A stretch of 60,000 nucleotides of DNA, taken from contig NC_088305.1 in assembly GCF_032854445.1 (NCBI RefSeq), forward strand, positions 24,835,400-24,895,399. Reading direction: 5' to 3'. The notes beneath the pieces were generated by a model. It saw only the letters and a list, made by a program, of their open reading frames with translations, was not told the origin of the DNA and ran no database searches. Shown here piece by piece: positions 1 through 10,984 of the stretch (position 1 is its first letter; every line of letters begins with the position of its first letter). A program made the translations under genes and the position numbers. The DNA is from Liolophura sinensis (lineage: Eukaryota > Mollusca > Polyplacophora > Chitonida > Chitonidae).

Positions 1-765
1 AACCTTCAGCACAGTGATGTCACTTTGACTATTCATCATATTGTAGGAGTAAAACCGTCAGCACAATGATGTCACAATGACTATTCATCATATGATAGGA
101 GTAAAACCTTCAGCACAATGATGTCACAATGACTATTCATCATATTGTAGGAGTAAAACCTTAATCACAGTGATGTCACTTTGACTATTCATTATATTGT
201 AGGAGTAAAACCTTCAGCACAATGATGTCACAATGACTATTCATTATATTGTAGGAGTTAAACCTTCAGCACAGTGATGTCACATTGACTATTCATCATA
301 TGATAGGAGTAAAACCTTAAGCACAGTGATGTCACTTTAACTATTCATCATATGATAGGAGTTAAACCTTAAGCACAGTGATGTCACAATGACTATTCAT
401 CATATGATAGGAGTAAAACCTTAAGCACAGTGATGTCACTTTGACTATTCATCATATTGTAGGAGTAAAACCGTCAGCACAATGATGTCACAATGACTAT
501 TCATCATATGATAGGAGTAAAACCTTCAGCACAATGATGTCACAATGACTATTCATCATATTGTAGGAGTAAAACCTTAATCACAGTGATGTCACTTTGA
601 CTATTCATTATATTGTAGGAGTAAAACCTTCAGCACAATGATGTCACAATGACTATTCATTATATTGTAGGAGTTAAACCTTCAGCACAGTGATGTCACA
701 TTGACTATTCATCATATGATAGGAATAAAGCCTTAAGCACAGTGATGTCACATAGACTATTCAAG
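1..765. repeat. 52-bp tandem satellite with 416-bp higher-order repeat
   Basis: About 14.5 copies of a 52-bp unit (AACCTTCAGCACAGTGATGT followed by CACTTTGACTATTCATC and a variable end). The order of variants starting at base 1 recurs at base 417, so the array has a higher-order period of 8 units. Each unit carries a TGATGTCA core that resembles a CRE/AP-1 site. The array is cut by the left window edge. No coding frame is supported. Confidence 0.93.
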
Positions 766-1090
766 TCGAGGAAACGAAAATTTCTATTAATATTTTACAA
801 CATATTTTGAATAAAACAGTTATGAATGCATACGATTTAAAGTGATGAAAAATTAGCAGCATGTATATATTAGATACATGTACATCATGTAATTATAAAA
901 GTATTATCTTCTGACTGGTGAAAAAAAAAACCCTTGAAGGTTTCATCGTCGAATATTTCGTCCTTGAAGGAATGGAATTCTGATAACTTGGACTTCTTTG
1001 AAGCTTTCTGCCTTGATTTTCATAATATAATTTTTTTACAGATTTCTTTTGTGTTTTCAGATGGATGTTTTTATAGTGGTATCTACTTCA
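766..1090. other. Unassigned AT-rich spacer
   Basis: AT-rich sequence between two arrays. It contains two acceptor-like sites (near 1040 and 1060), but the frame after them closes within about 10 codons, so I call no exon. Confidence 0.5.
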
Positions 1091-1094
1091 TAGT

Positions 1095-1990
1095 TCTTAG
1101 TATTTTGTGACAGCTGCTACAGAATACTGAGCACCTGCCGCACAATACAGAGCACCTGCCGCAAAATACTGAGCACCTGCTGCACAATACTGAGCACCTG
1201 CCGCACAATACAGAGCAGCAGTCGCACAATACAGATCTTCCACTAGCATCACAGAGCACTTGCCGCACAATACTGAACACCTGCTGCACAATACTGACCA
1301 AATACTACACAATACGTAGGTCTGGCACAGAACACCAAGAGAACGCTTCAGAATGTGCTGCACAATACTGAGAAGAAGTCGCACAATACAGAGCAGCAGT
1401 CGCACAATACTGAGCACCTGCCGCACAATACTGAGCACCTGCCCCACAATACTGAGCACCTGCTGAACAATACTGTGCACCTGCCGCACAATACTGAGCA
1501 CCTGCCGCACAATACAGAGCAGCAGTCGCACAATACTGAGCACCTGCCCCACAATACTGAGCACCTGCCGCACAATACTGAGCACTCGCCCCACAATACT
1601 GAGCACCGGCCGCACAATACTGAGCACCTGCCGCACAATACTGAGCAGAAGTCGCACAATACAGAGCAACAGTCGCACAATACTGAGCAGCAGTCGCACA
1701 ATACTGAGCACCTGCCGCACAATACTGAGCACCTGCCCCACAATACTGAGCACCTGCCGCACAATACTGAGCACCTGCCAAACAATACAGAGCAGCAGTC
1801 GCACAATACAGATCTTCCACTAGCATTACAGAGCACCTGCCCCACAATACTGAGCACCTGCCGCACAATACAGAGCAGCAGTCGCACAATACAGATCTTC
1901 CACTAGCATCACAGAGCACTTGCCGCACAATACTGAACACCTGCTGCACAATACTGACCAAATACTACATAATACGTAGGTCTGGCACAG
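1095..1990. repeat. 21-bp minisatellite with CACCTG in each unit
   Basis: Tandem 21-bp units of the form GCACAATACTGAGCACCTGCC, with variants ACAGAGCAGCAGTC and ACTGAGCAGAAGTC. Because 21 is a multiple of three, both strands stay open for long stretches (for example a 7-residue His-Asn-Thr-Glu repeat on +), but this follows from the period and is not evidence of a gene. A block of about 150 bp near 1180-1345 recurs at 1840-2010, including the non-repetitive words GATCTTCCACTAGCAT and GTAGGTCTGGCACAG, so part of the array arose by a larger duplication. Confidence 0.9.
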
Positions 1991-2010
1991 AACACCAAGA
2001 GAACGCTTCA

Positions 2011-2285
2011 GAGGCCTGACGGTTAGAACGTCCACCTCGAAGTCGGGAAACACAGGGTTGGGTCATACCTAAAACATTAGAAATCATTCTTGCTTTGCCT
2101 CGAGAAGTTAGAACAAGAAAACACAGGACTTGTTGGTCCGGTGTCAGTGTAATGTGACTGGATGGGTGTGTCATGTCTGGTGTCGTCGGCATGATACTTC
2201 AGTGGTGGCAGCACAAAGGTGGCATGGACTCGCTCTGCCACACGGAGACACCGTATATATCCCCCCCTCAAATGACTTCTCGTAG
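2011..2285 (+). mobile_element. SINE-C (tRNA-derived), 3' end degraded
   Basis: The head GGCCTGACGGTTAGAACGTC matches the tRNA-like head of the element at 56215. The body follows the same order (GGTCATACCTAAAA, GGTGTCAGTGTAATGTG, GACTCGCTCTGCCACACGGA). The 3' end reaches only AGTCATATGACCGACTAATTG, so the conserved tail is lost. Confidence 0.8.
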
Positions 2286-2438
2286 TCATATGACCGACTA
2301 ATTGATAGGTATGATGTAAAACTCAAGAATACATACATAGGTGTGAAGCCCTCACGATCACAAAACAACTGTTTAGAAAACAAACTGTTTAGAGAGTAAA
2401 AGATCTCTGAATTTATCTTGCACTGCGATTTATTACAG

Positions 2439-2555
2439 GTGGCCATAACCGACAGAAGTACAAGCCTGGAGATAGTTTTCAATCCACTGACCGATGCAAC
2501 AGGTGCTGACGCACCTCAAATGGAGGTGTGGTGTGCTCGGAAAAAGCATGCATAA
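2439..2555 (+). CDS. Candidate terminal coding exon, unidentified protein
   Basis: A good acceptor (TTTATTACAG) is followed by an open frame of 38 codons ending in TAA. The peptide begins VAITDRSTSLEIVFNPL and ends MEVWCARKKHA. Composition and frame look like real coding sequence, and the exon is entered in phase 0. No in-frame ATG opens it, so it would be the last exon of a plus-strand gene whose upstream exons I cannot find between the left edge and here; the 21-bp and 52-bp arrays fill that space. A GTGCTG sequence after ACAG at about 2502 could be an alternative weak donor. I do not recognise the protein. Confidence 0.4.
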   Translation: MAITDRSTSLEIVFNPLTDATGADAPQMEVWCARKKHA

Positions 2556-2667
2556 AGCTACTAATATCTTAAAAGGAGCCAATATGTGGAATGTGCAAGA
2601 TGTCTGAACCACATTATCCTAGAATAACAGGTAGAAAGAAGAGGAATGAACATTCATAGGGAACCTC

Positions 2668-2805
2668 GGGGCCACTTTCACAAAGATGTCTTACTCGTAC
2701 GATATCGCACGGATAGGACAATGGTACGTTAATAATGACGTACAAAATATCGTATGACAATGTAAGAAAAATAAATGTCGTACGCCGCTTTGTGAAAATG
2801 GCCCC
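2668..2805. mobile_element. Short palindromic MITE with 18-bp terminal inverted repeats
   Basis: GGGGCCACTTTCACAAAG at the left is matched by the inverted CTTTGTGAAAATGGCCCC at the right (17 of 18). Inside are further self-complementary words with CGTAC and ATCGTA cores. The size of 138 bp and lack of coding fit a non-autonomous DNA transposon. A target-site duplication is not obvious. Confidence 0.8.
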
Positions 2806-3110
2806 AGTTCTACATTAACGGGTGTAAGATAAGCCTTATCACGGACATGGGTACAAGTACAGCTAAGTGTAGACAGAAAAATAAGTAAAAAAAGTAATTA
2901 GCTTTGGTTTGTGACCATATCTTGGTCTCTACATATTATGCATCCCTGAGTCTATGAATAAACTGTTCTCAGTCAGTGTTATTGTATGTACGTTTAAATT
3001 AAAGCGGCAATCATCTCTGCACGTATTATGTGTTTCTTCAAGCAATTTCTGAATACACTTTGAATTTGCATGCATTTGTTTATGACGTTTCTGAATTTAC
3101 TTACACAGAA
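2806..3110. other. Unassigned spacer
   Basis: AT-rich sequence without repeats or an exon that I can support. Confidence 0.5.
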
Positions 3111-3235
3111 CTCTGTTTATTTATTTATGTGTCTTACGTCGTACACAAGAAGACTTCACTTATACTACGGTAGTCAGCGTCATAGTGGGAGGAAACCGGA
3201 CAGAGCTTGGGGGAAACCCACGAACATCGGCGGAT
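3111..3235 (-). mobile_element. SINE-A fragment, 5' truncated
   Basis: Reverse of the SINE-A 3' half: TTTATTTATTTATG, then GTCTTACGTCGTACACAAGA, CACTTATACTACGGTAG and GGGAGGAAACCGGACAGAGC. The tRNA-like head is missing. Confidence 0.8.
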
Positions 3236-3239
3236 CATC

Positions 3240-3765
3240 ATGGTGCAATGGATCCTCTTCCTAATACCGCAATGCACGATGATTTTACCTATATCATTAT
3301 CTCCGTTATGCGGTGACACACGATGAGTTGAATTATATCATCTCCATTGTACGGCGATACACCAAGATTTCATTTCTACCGTCATCTTCGTTATACCGCG
3401 ACACACCATTATCTCCCTTATACCACGATAGTCCATGATTTCAGATCATCTCCATTATACGGTGATACATCATGATTTCAATTATACCGTCATTTTCCTA
3501 ATGTAATGAGAAACAATGATATCACCAATACCATCATCTTCCTTATACCGTGGTACACTATGATTTCAGGTATACCATCATGTTCCCTATGTGGTGATAT
3601 ACTATAATTTCACCTATTACCATCATCTTCTTTATACCGTGATATGATTTGATTTCGCTTTTACTATCTTTTCCCTTGTACCGTGATAAAGCGCGATTTC
3701 ACTTAATCTCCCGTGATACCGTGATACACCATCGTCAGCTTATACCAGTGTAAAAGTTTATTGAG
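3240..3765. repeat. Diverged tandem repeat, period about 45 bp
   Basis: Repeated blocks of the form TATACCGTGATACACCATGAT, TTCACCTATACCATCATCTTCC, with many substitutions and indels. The copies are too diverged for an exact period. Confidence 0.7.
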
Positions 3766-3835
3766 GGATTTACCTCCCCTGGTCAGATGAGGTGTATTTC
3801 TCAGAGCTAATTATTTTCTCTTTCAATCTGCGCAG

Positions 3836-5473
3836 TTTTATCGAGTTGTGAAACGCGGTGGGAATTGTATCGATAGGTAAGTCCTGTAAGACAATCAGGT
3901 GAAGAAGTTGCTTTACTTGATCGTGTTACCTACTCTCAGACAGTATTTAATTGGTCTGGTCGTCCTCAAATGGACACAAAGTAGACGTACGACTTGGGGC
4001 GTGTCTTTGTATGGACTCTCAGCTTGTGTGTGAACATCTGACACTGCCAATAGATATTTTCAAAATATTTTCTTGTCAAGGAAAACGACTGATTTGGGTT
4101 CAGGGCGATAGTACGTCATTAATGAATTTAATGATGCTGACCTACTTCTAGGTTGGAGCGAATTCAATACTTACGGTTTAAACATTTTGTTTGATCAGTG
4201 TTGATCGAAGTGTATAGCAACTGTTGTAGTCTGTACTGTGGTTTCTACCAATAACATAATAAAACACGAGGAGCTGGAAGGCTAAATTTGACCTTAGTTC
4301 ATAATCCTTTTAAACTAAGTAAAATATGTTCGTGTTACTCGTCACTATTAGTAATGTTGTATTTATTATATCTCTAAAATTCTGTAGATAGACATGTTCA
4401 AATGTTTAGCCTAATTATCATAGAGTATATAGGCTCAAGTTACCTTCATAACTACTACAGCTCACAGGCTTGGCCATATTACCATACTGAGTCAAGTCCC
4501 GACATGGCTGCTGAAGGTGTTTTCGTACTGGCTGTCTATAAATCTACTTTTAAATGGCGACAAACTAGTGAACTGGAGAAAGTCCTACAAGAAACTAAAG
4601 AATCACTGTCGGAAGTTATGAGGCTGCACAATAAGATACAGGTTGGTATTTTCCATGATACCTATTCAGCCTGTGTTGTACTGCATACCCTGGTGACTCA
4701 TTTTGAGTGTGTAGAATATCGTTATCATTCACAAATCCAGGTAACATGCAGCTGTCAACCATTTAACCTTGATAGAGCTCTATTCTGTCACATATTATAT
4801 ATTTTATTTATTTGATTGGTGTTTTACGCCGTACTCAAGAATATATGTTATATATGTACATTTCAATTAAACAGTTAAACCCAACAGCGACGACTTTTTA
4901 TAAGAACTTAAACAGTGTAGAGCACGGGCTGATGCTGGGGTTCATTTGCATGAAGGACGAGTCTATTTACCTATTTATGGTTTATCTAATCAGACTATCG
5001 TACCATTAATATGACTTTCTTCTCAATAATACGCACAAGATATGCCCAACTCCAGTTGATACATAATCGCCGATCATACACTGTCGTAACAATACCTATA
5101 GGATATAGACATGTAAGTACACTGTACTGAGGTACTGTACTGCTAAGGCTTTAACCATCTCGCCCTGCTTGCAGCATCAGTTGTGATGGCACGACCCCTT
5201 TGGGGGATGAACCACCTACCTCTGGGTTTTGAGTCGACACACGTACACCACTGGACTAAAGGGAAATCCCCTCCAGCCCGAAGGTACTCAGGAGGTAGAA
5301 AAGGCTTATTGTACAGCCTTGAAAGCTTTACAATCTTGGAGGCTACCATCCCGTAGATGGTATAAAAACGCACTATTCACAGTGGAATGTAGAGTGTAGA
5401 ACTATACTCAAACGTTTCCAACACAGGCACAGGAAATGGAAAGGATGGTACAGGCTTCCAAACACTTTTACAG
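3836..5473 (+). CDS. Partial three-exon gene: unidentified coiled-coil protein
   Basis: Three consecutive internal exons with compatible phases: 3836-3876 (41 nt, in phase 0, out with AG), 4461-4641 (181 nt, out phase 0) and 5427-5473 (47 nt, out with AG). Acceptors are CTGCGCAG, ACTACTACAG and TTCCAACACAG; donors are GATAG|GTAAGT, TACAG|GTTGGT and TACAG|GTAAGT. The joined piece is about 89 residues. It starts FYRVVKRGGNCID, continues with AEGVFVLAVYKSTFKWRQ, then runs into a heptad-like stretch (ELEKVLQETKESLSEVMRL, HNKIQAQEMERMVQASKHFY) that should form a coiled coil across the exon 2/3 junction. Neither the start nor the stop was found, so this is an internal part. I do not recognise the family. 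The matching phases at both junctions are the main support. Confidence 0.62.
4796..4848 (-). mobile_element. SINE-A 3' tail fragment
   Basis: TTTATTTATTTGATTGGTG followed by TTTTACGCCGTACTCAAGAA, which is the reverse of the SINE-A tail. It lies in the intron between the second and third exons of the coiled-coil gene. Confidence 0.8.
5136..5365 (-). mobile_element. Possible tRNA-derived SINE of another family
   Basis: Contains tRNA-like blocks (CTTTAACCATCTCGCCC at one end, and GGTTTTGAGTCGACACACGT, an inverted B-box-like element) in a 230-bp non-coding block, inside the last intron of the coiled-coil gene. There is no second copy in this window to confirm it. Confidence 0.35.
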
Positions 5474-6045
5474 GTAAGTCAAATGTGTACAATCTCTACC
5501 ATTGATTCAGCTGCCTGAACTCCAATTAAATACCTCACGTAACCACACTAAACAAACTGCCAATAATTTGTCAGCTTCGGAGAGCATACACAGTTTTCTT
5601 ACATCTGTGGAATGTAGATATCTTGACTCTGACCACTGTAAACAAATGTGATATAGATGTTGTGTAAGTACACAGAGGCGTTTCATTTTCCATTGTCACT
5701 TTATTGAACCTGTGAACGGCCTCATATAAATACCCGAATGAACAGTGATCCGGTGTTCAAATCCATCTTATGCTGCCAGATCTACTGAAGTTTTAGGTCC
5801 AGAGTTTAGATGCTTCACTCTGTTCAGTGGTTTCCACGAGTTGCCGCCCGTTTCTCTACCCATAAACCTAACCTCTCTGCAATTAGACGAAAAAACAACT
5901 CCAGGATCCTATCTATGTAATAGTACAAAAGGGTGTATTGTTTGATGTTTTTCGAAAACGACGTCTGAATACAAACGGTAATAAAGTCATTATCTGTGTT
6001 TGAAACAATAAATCAGCCAATGTATAAACCGTGTATCGACGACCA
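5474..6045. other. Unassigned sequence
   Basis: No exon can be supported downstream of the third coiled-coil exon. The open frame near 5745 contains a B-box-like GTGTTCAAATCC and is probably of SINE origin. Confidence 0.4.
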
Positions 6046-6165
6046 TATCTCTATTGATGTCCCCGAGCTCTGACCTGTTTCCTCCAACCACAGGGCTGAG
6101 CACCATAATATAAGAGAAATATTTTTGAGCACGACGTAGAACACCAATCAAACAAACCATCATGC
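6046..6165 (+). mobile_element. SINE-A, 5' truncated
   Basis: Body and tail in order: GTTTCCTCCAACCACAGGGC, CACCATAATATAAGAGAAAT, GAGCACGACGTAGAACACCA, ATCAAACAAACC. Confidence 0.75.
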
Positions 6166-7825
6166 TGTGGCTTATTATGTTGTCCCAATTTTCAATCATC
6201 CGGATGATAACGGCTGCGTCCTGTTTTGAGTTTTTCGGTTCAAAACAGTTGATTTACCTGGAACAGAAAGTCCAGGCCCATCGGTGATAAGCCATTAACA
6301 CAATGATTACTTTCACAAGCTTGTAACATACAGAATTTGATAGCGTTACTGTGTTTGTGGTATTTGTTTGTTTCGGATTGTAAACATCATCCTTGTTTAC
6401 GCACGAGTATATTCCACTTCAGCATAAATTTTAGGCTACAATAGCCTATCATTTTCATAAACGTGCCGTAAAATAACCATACAACAGCTAACAGGAAGAC
6501 CAAAATTAGGCCATTTCTTCGTTATCCTGATATCATTGATTCGTATCCCTCTCTATAAAAGTCTTCTACCCGGTTTTCTGATTTATAGTCCACGGTTAAT
6601 ACACGGTATTAACTCACAGCGACCGTATCTTGGTCCCAATTTCCGGAATTGCGCATGTGTAACCTATAAAGAGGACAAAGTTTTTAAATTTTTTGTTAGT
6701 AATATTTTTATATGATTTTCTCATTAAAACCAAAATCTTACATGGCTAATGGCAAACGTCAAATTTCAGGGCTGTCAGTAGCAGCCCACCTGGGTTGATA
6801 CTCTACACGCAAGTGTCTGGGATAGGATGTCTTGTGGAGAGCGGGGTTTAAATTTGTTTTCTGAAAAATGAAAATCTGCCGAAATGAACATTTACCCTAT
6901 ATTTCCTTAAAATGCAACACTTGTTGTCCTTAGATGCTAAAATTTGACCACATCTCCCCAGCTGCGCAGAAGTTGTGTAAGAATTGCTAACCCTATCCCC
7001 ACTTGTACGTGTAGAAATGAATTGAAAAACTGATTAAATTTTTATTATTGTTGTTGCACAGACAGCACATTTTATAAAATTTCATCAAAGATAGGAAGCA
7101 GATCAACTTTCAGACCTATTTTGAAACACAGCATTAGCATATTTAATGTTGTAAAGTCACTTTGCCTATAGCTAAATTGCAATACTTAATTGTGCATTGC
7201 TGTACTAAATGTCATACATGTATGTAGGTGTTTCAGAATATGTGATAAATACAACTTGCTACGTCTATCTGTATATATCCTAAAACAGCTCTGGTCAAAT
7301 AAATGATATCTTACATTCGCCTGTGTAAATAAAATTTGGAGATACAAGCCTTAAGTGTGAGGGTGAAATTTTGGGGGTAGTGGTAGGGGGTAGACGGGTT
7401 GGGAATGTAATGGTTGGGGATACCACATGGTAAATACCCAAAAAGTACTCCAGTTAAGTTAAGACACTCACTTGACATCTCACAATAAAATTGATCAGGC
7501 AAAATTTTTTTCTTATATTTTTTTCTTTGAGTTTCCTCTATATCCTCTACTATAAAATATATATCCTCTACTAAACTTTCGTGTGGCACAATGCCATACC
7601 TGAACATGCACTTTGCACTTTTCTCAACAACGTATCAAAAATCGCACCCTAGCATTACCTCCATTTCTTTGAGCTGTGGTTGCTGGAAGTGAAGTCATAA
7701 CATCTTCTGATCTTGGTAACCTTTACGGGTGGGTAAACCAATAAACTCTGATATAAATTAATTGGATGCAAAATAGTAGTTCAGAAATGTATAGTGTGAC
7801 TTTGTGGCAGTTTTATCCAGTTTTA
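6166..7825. other. Unassigned AT-rich region
   Basis: 1.6 kb with no recognisable exon, repeat or RNA gene. The longest open frame (near 7311-7607, minus) has no splice context and no recognisable content. Confidence 0.5.
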
Positions 7826-8955
7826 TCAGTATATTTGAGGTACATCTGAGGTGTACCATTGAGGTGTAGCATTTCCGATGGTGTGGCTGAGGTATACATG
7901 AACTTGGGGGTGTAGGCCTACATGTATTTGAAGTGTATTGAAGGCGTATCCGAGGTACTGTGGTTGGTAAAAAGATGATGCCTGTGGTATAGGTGGGGGA
8001 ATATCTCAGGTATATGCTATTGGCGAGGTGGGTGTACCTGAGTGTAACCTGAGTGTAACTTAAGTGTAAAATTTAGCACTCTATTTATTACTTTTATTTT
8101 GACAAAAAACAATCTCAAAACACTAAATTAATGGTTGTATAAACTATAGATAAATTTAAGTTGTAAGTTTGTAAGTGCATGCAATTCTTTGTTTACAGTA
8201 TCTGTAATTTGCAGCTGATTTACAACAACTACAGTGATTTACATTTACATGAGGCTTTCTAGGTGCTTGAACAAAATTTAGTGCTACTCTTTTTCTATGC
8301 ATTTTAGATGTTTGTATGTGCTCACACTTTACAAACTTCAGCCCCAGCAAGTATCAGTCAGTGCATATTTGGGTTCTTTTCCCACAGCCTGGGATATGCA
8401 CATTGTTAAGGGCAGCCATCTTTGAACAATGACGGACAAATATACAGGTATCCGTGCTATGTGGTTGGTGAGTTTTTGCACACTGAATAGCAGGTGTGTA
8501 CTGAGTGAGACATAGGCTTATATTTATTTTGTAAAACATTGGACTAAAAAACATTTGTCACCATTTTGTTTGAAGTAAAATACCTGAATCTGATCTCTTA
8601 TTTTAAACTTTAAAAAAGTTCCTGAGGTGTACCCCAGGTACATTTTCACATGATTATATTCTAAAACTTTCAAAGTTTCTGAAGTGAACCTTTATAGGTA
8701 CATCGTCTAACATGCATAAGTGTTGACATTTTTCAAAGATGCTAAGGTGTATTTGAGGTATATTATCTCATATTCAAATACTGTTCTATTTTCTTTAGGT
8801 ATATCTGAGGTATAGACATATGAAGGATGTGAACTTGAGGTACAGTACACCTCTGATAATGTAGATGGGGTGTACATCTTCTCTATACACTGAGGTGTAC
8901 TTGAGACGCACACCCCATATACACCTCATTTATACCTTACACTGAGGTGTTCACT
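7826..8955. repeat. Dispersed GAGGTGTA/GAGGTATA motif region
   Basis: Short words GAGGTGTACCTGAG, GAGGTATACATG, TGAGGTGTACTTGAG and CTGAGGTGTACCCCAGGTAC recur many times at irregular spacing over 1.1 kb. Most are on the plus strand; reverse forms (TACACCTC) occur near 8840-8940. It looks like a decayed short-period repeat. Confidence 0.6.
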
Positions 8956-9167
8956 TCATGTCTGTAAAGGATATAACCTATAGATTTTAAGTTAGATAAG
9001 GTAAGTTATGCTTTTCAGAGTAACCCAACAGACCCTCTAATAAAGTGCCCCACTTCAACAGGTTTTTTTTTTCTATTTTAATGGAAGTTTGTTTAGGCAG
9101 AATACGAACAAAAATGTTTTCCATTGACCTAACCTGTAAGGTATGGCTAATCCTATGTCCAACACAA

Positions 9168-9372
9168 CATGATTGGTTAGCGTGCCAGTCCGGCGCAATG
9201 ATCCAGAAGCCTCTCACCAATGTTGGCTTCCTCTCCAGCCGTACGTGGGAAGGTCTTGCAGCAACCAGCTGATGATCATATGTTTCTCCTGGGCTCTACC
9301 CGGTTTCCCCCACCATGATGCTGGCGGCTCTCGTATAAGTATGTACGGCCTAAACACCAATCAAATAACTCA
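9168..9372 (+). mobile_element. SINE-A
   Basis: Head GATTGGTTAGCGTGCCAGTC, then GAAGCCTCTCACCAATG, GGCTTCCTCTCCAGCCGTAC, CACCATGATGCTGGCGGC, and a damaged tail CGGCCTAAACACCAATCAAA. The B-box block is deleted. Confidence 0.85.
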
Positions 9373-10980
9373 AATTTTGATATCATCGTTTCCTGTATTT
9401 TTTTTTTGGCATTGTTTATTGAAACTTTGCCATTGCTAACACATCGTCACTACATGTACCTGGCCATAGTTTGATTAAACACATAAATAGTGGTATGCAT
9501 TAGGGCATAAATATGTCACATGTTTACAATATTAAACATTTTGAGATGTTTATCAGCTGTCTGCACTCAATATGAACATGTGTTTACTGGAACATGTCTT
9601 AATATATCCATCCCATTACTATGTAAATATCTGATGTGTTTACCCTAATAAACACATCTCCTAGTTACTAGACATATTTCTTTATGAAGAAAAACCAATA
9701 CGCGATTCAAAAGTGTAACAGAAATGTGTTTAAAAAATAAACTCTTTTTTTAGTATGTAGGTAATGTGAGGAAGGATGCTAAGCATTTATATTATAAATT
9801 ATAAATATTTCCTTTAAATGAGATTTCCATGTAAGTGCTGTGATGTTATATAACATGCATTACTGCACATTGTATTCACTGCCCAGGTAGATCCCTGCCC
9901 TGTAGGTATTACACCGTGTCTGCTGGTTATACATGATACTATTGTTAGAATTTTGCCCAGTGCAAATGATACGTTATAGCTGTGTTACATGCTTTTCTAA
10001 ATACATGTTTATACGTTGATTACATGTATATCAGTTCTTTAAGGATTTTGTTCAGAATATAGATGGTGTTTGGCTTGGAGGTGCCTAGTCTGGTAAACTG
10101 ATAGGTGTATAGTTGTTACACCGTTTTTCTTTGGTTCTTTTTTGTACTGTTGATGTAAACAAACCTGTCCGCAATTTTTCTTTCAAAAAGCTGATCAGTT
10201 TTGTTGTACATGTACTGAGCACTAATTCTCTTTTATTGCATACATGTATGAATAACTACAACATAAGTTGTGTCTGTCATATGTTTAATTAACTTCACCC
10301 ACAGGTGTAGAAATACACGTGCTTAAAGTAAACTGACATGTATAATATAACACCATGACATTCTCTGAAATGGGTAGATAGTTCTGAGTAAGTCGAGACC
10401 AATGACGTCTAAGAAATTGCAGTTAAGATGACTGCATTTTTTACCTAACTCTACTTAAGCCGTGGTGCTAGGGGATGTGTAAATTGCTACTGTTTATGCA
10501 TTTACATGAACAGTTAGAACAAAACCCTGACTGAGGTAAACTGACAAGAGGCCGTATCTCGCCGGTTACATGTGACCATTTGCCAGCTATCACCCTGTTG
10601 TAGCTGCTATGGTTTTACTCTCTTTTTTTACTCTCTGTCCGTCTTTAATTATGTTGTACCTGATTTACTTTAAGAAGCAGTGTCATCACTAGTACTGTAG
10701 CTATGACAACCTGTTGTCAAGATTATGAGGTCATCTATTAGCGCATCTGCTTGCTGTTATTGATGTCAGCTGTATTTCTATACATCTACATGAGCCATTT
10801 TCTGTCCTTTGTGTTCCAACTTCTGAGAAATATGCTAAATAAAAATGAATGATTGTGTACTGCGTAATTCTCGTTTGAGTGATTGAGTTAGTGTCAGTGA
10901 AATGTAGAAATACACATTTAAAATCATGAACCGTATGTAGTATTGCTACACAATTTTTTACGTATACGAACTTCATATTC
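9373..10980. other. Unassigned region with loose ACATGTGTTTA words
   Basis: Between 9460 and 9720 there are several diverged copies of ACATGTGTTTA and AAACACAT, suggesting an old repeat. The rest shows no exon, RNA gene or mobile element that I can support. Confidence 0.45.
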
Positions 10981-10984
10981 AACA

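Noticed and set aside
1-770. CRISPR-like array
   Set aside because: Units are contiguous with no unique spacers, and the DNA is eukaryotic, so it is a satellite.
1097-1961. Cys/Tyr-rich and His-Asn-Thr-rich open frames
   Set aside because: Products of the 21-bp minisatellite read in different frames.
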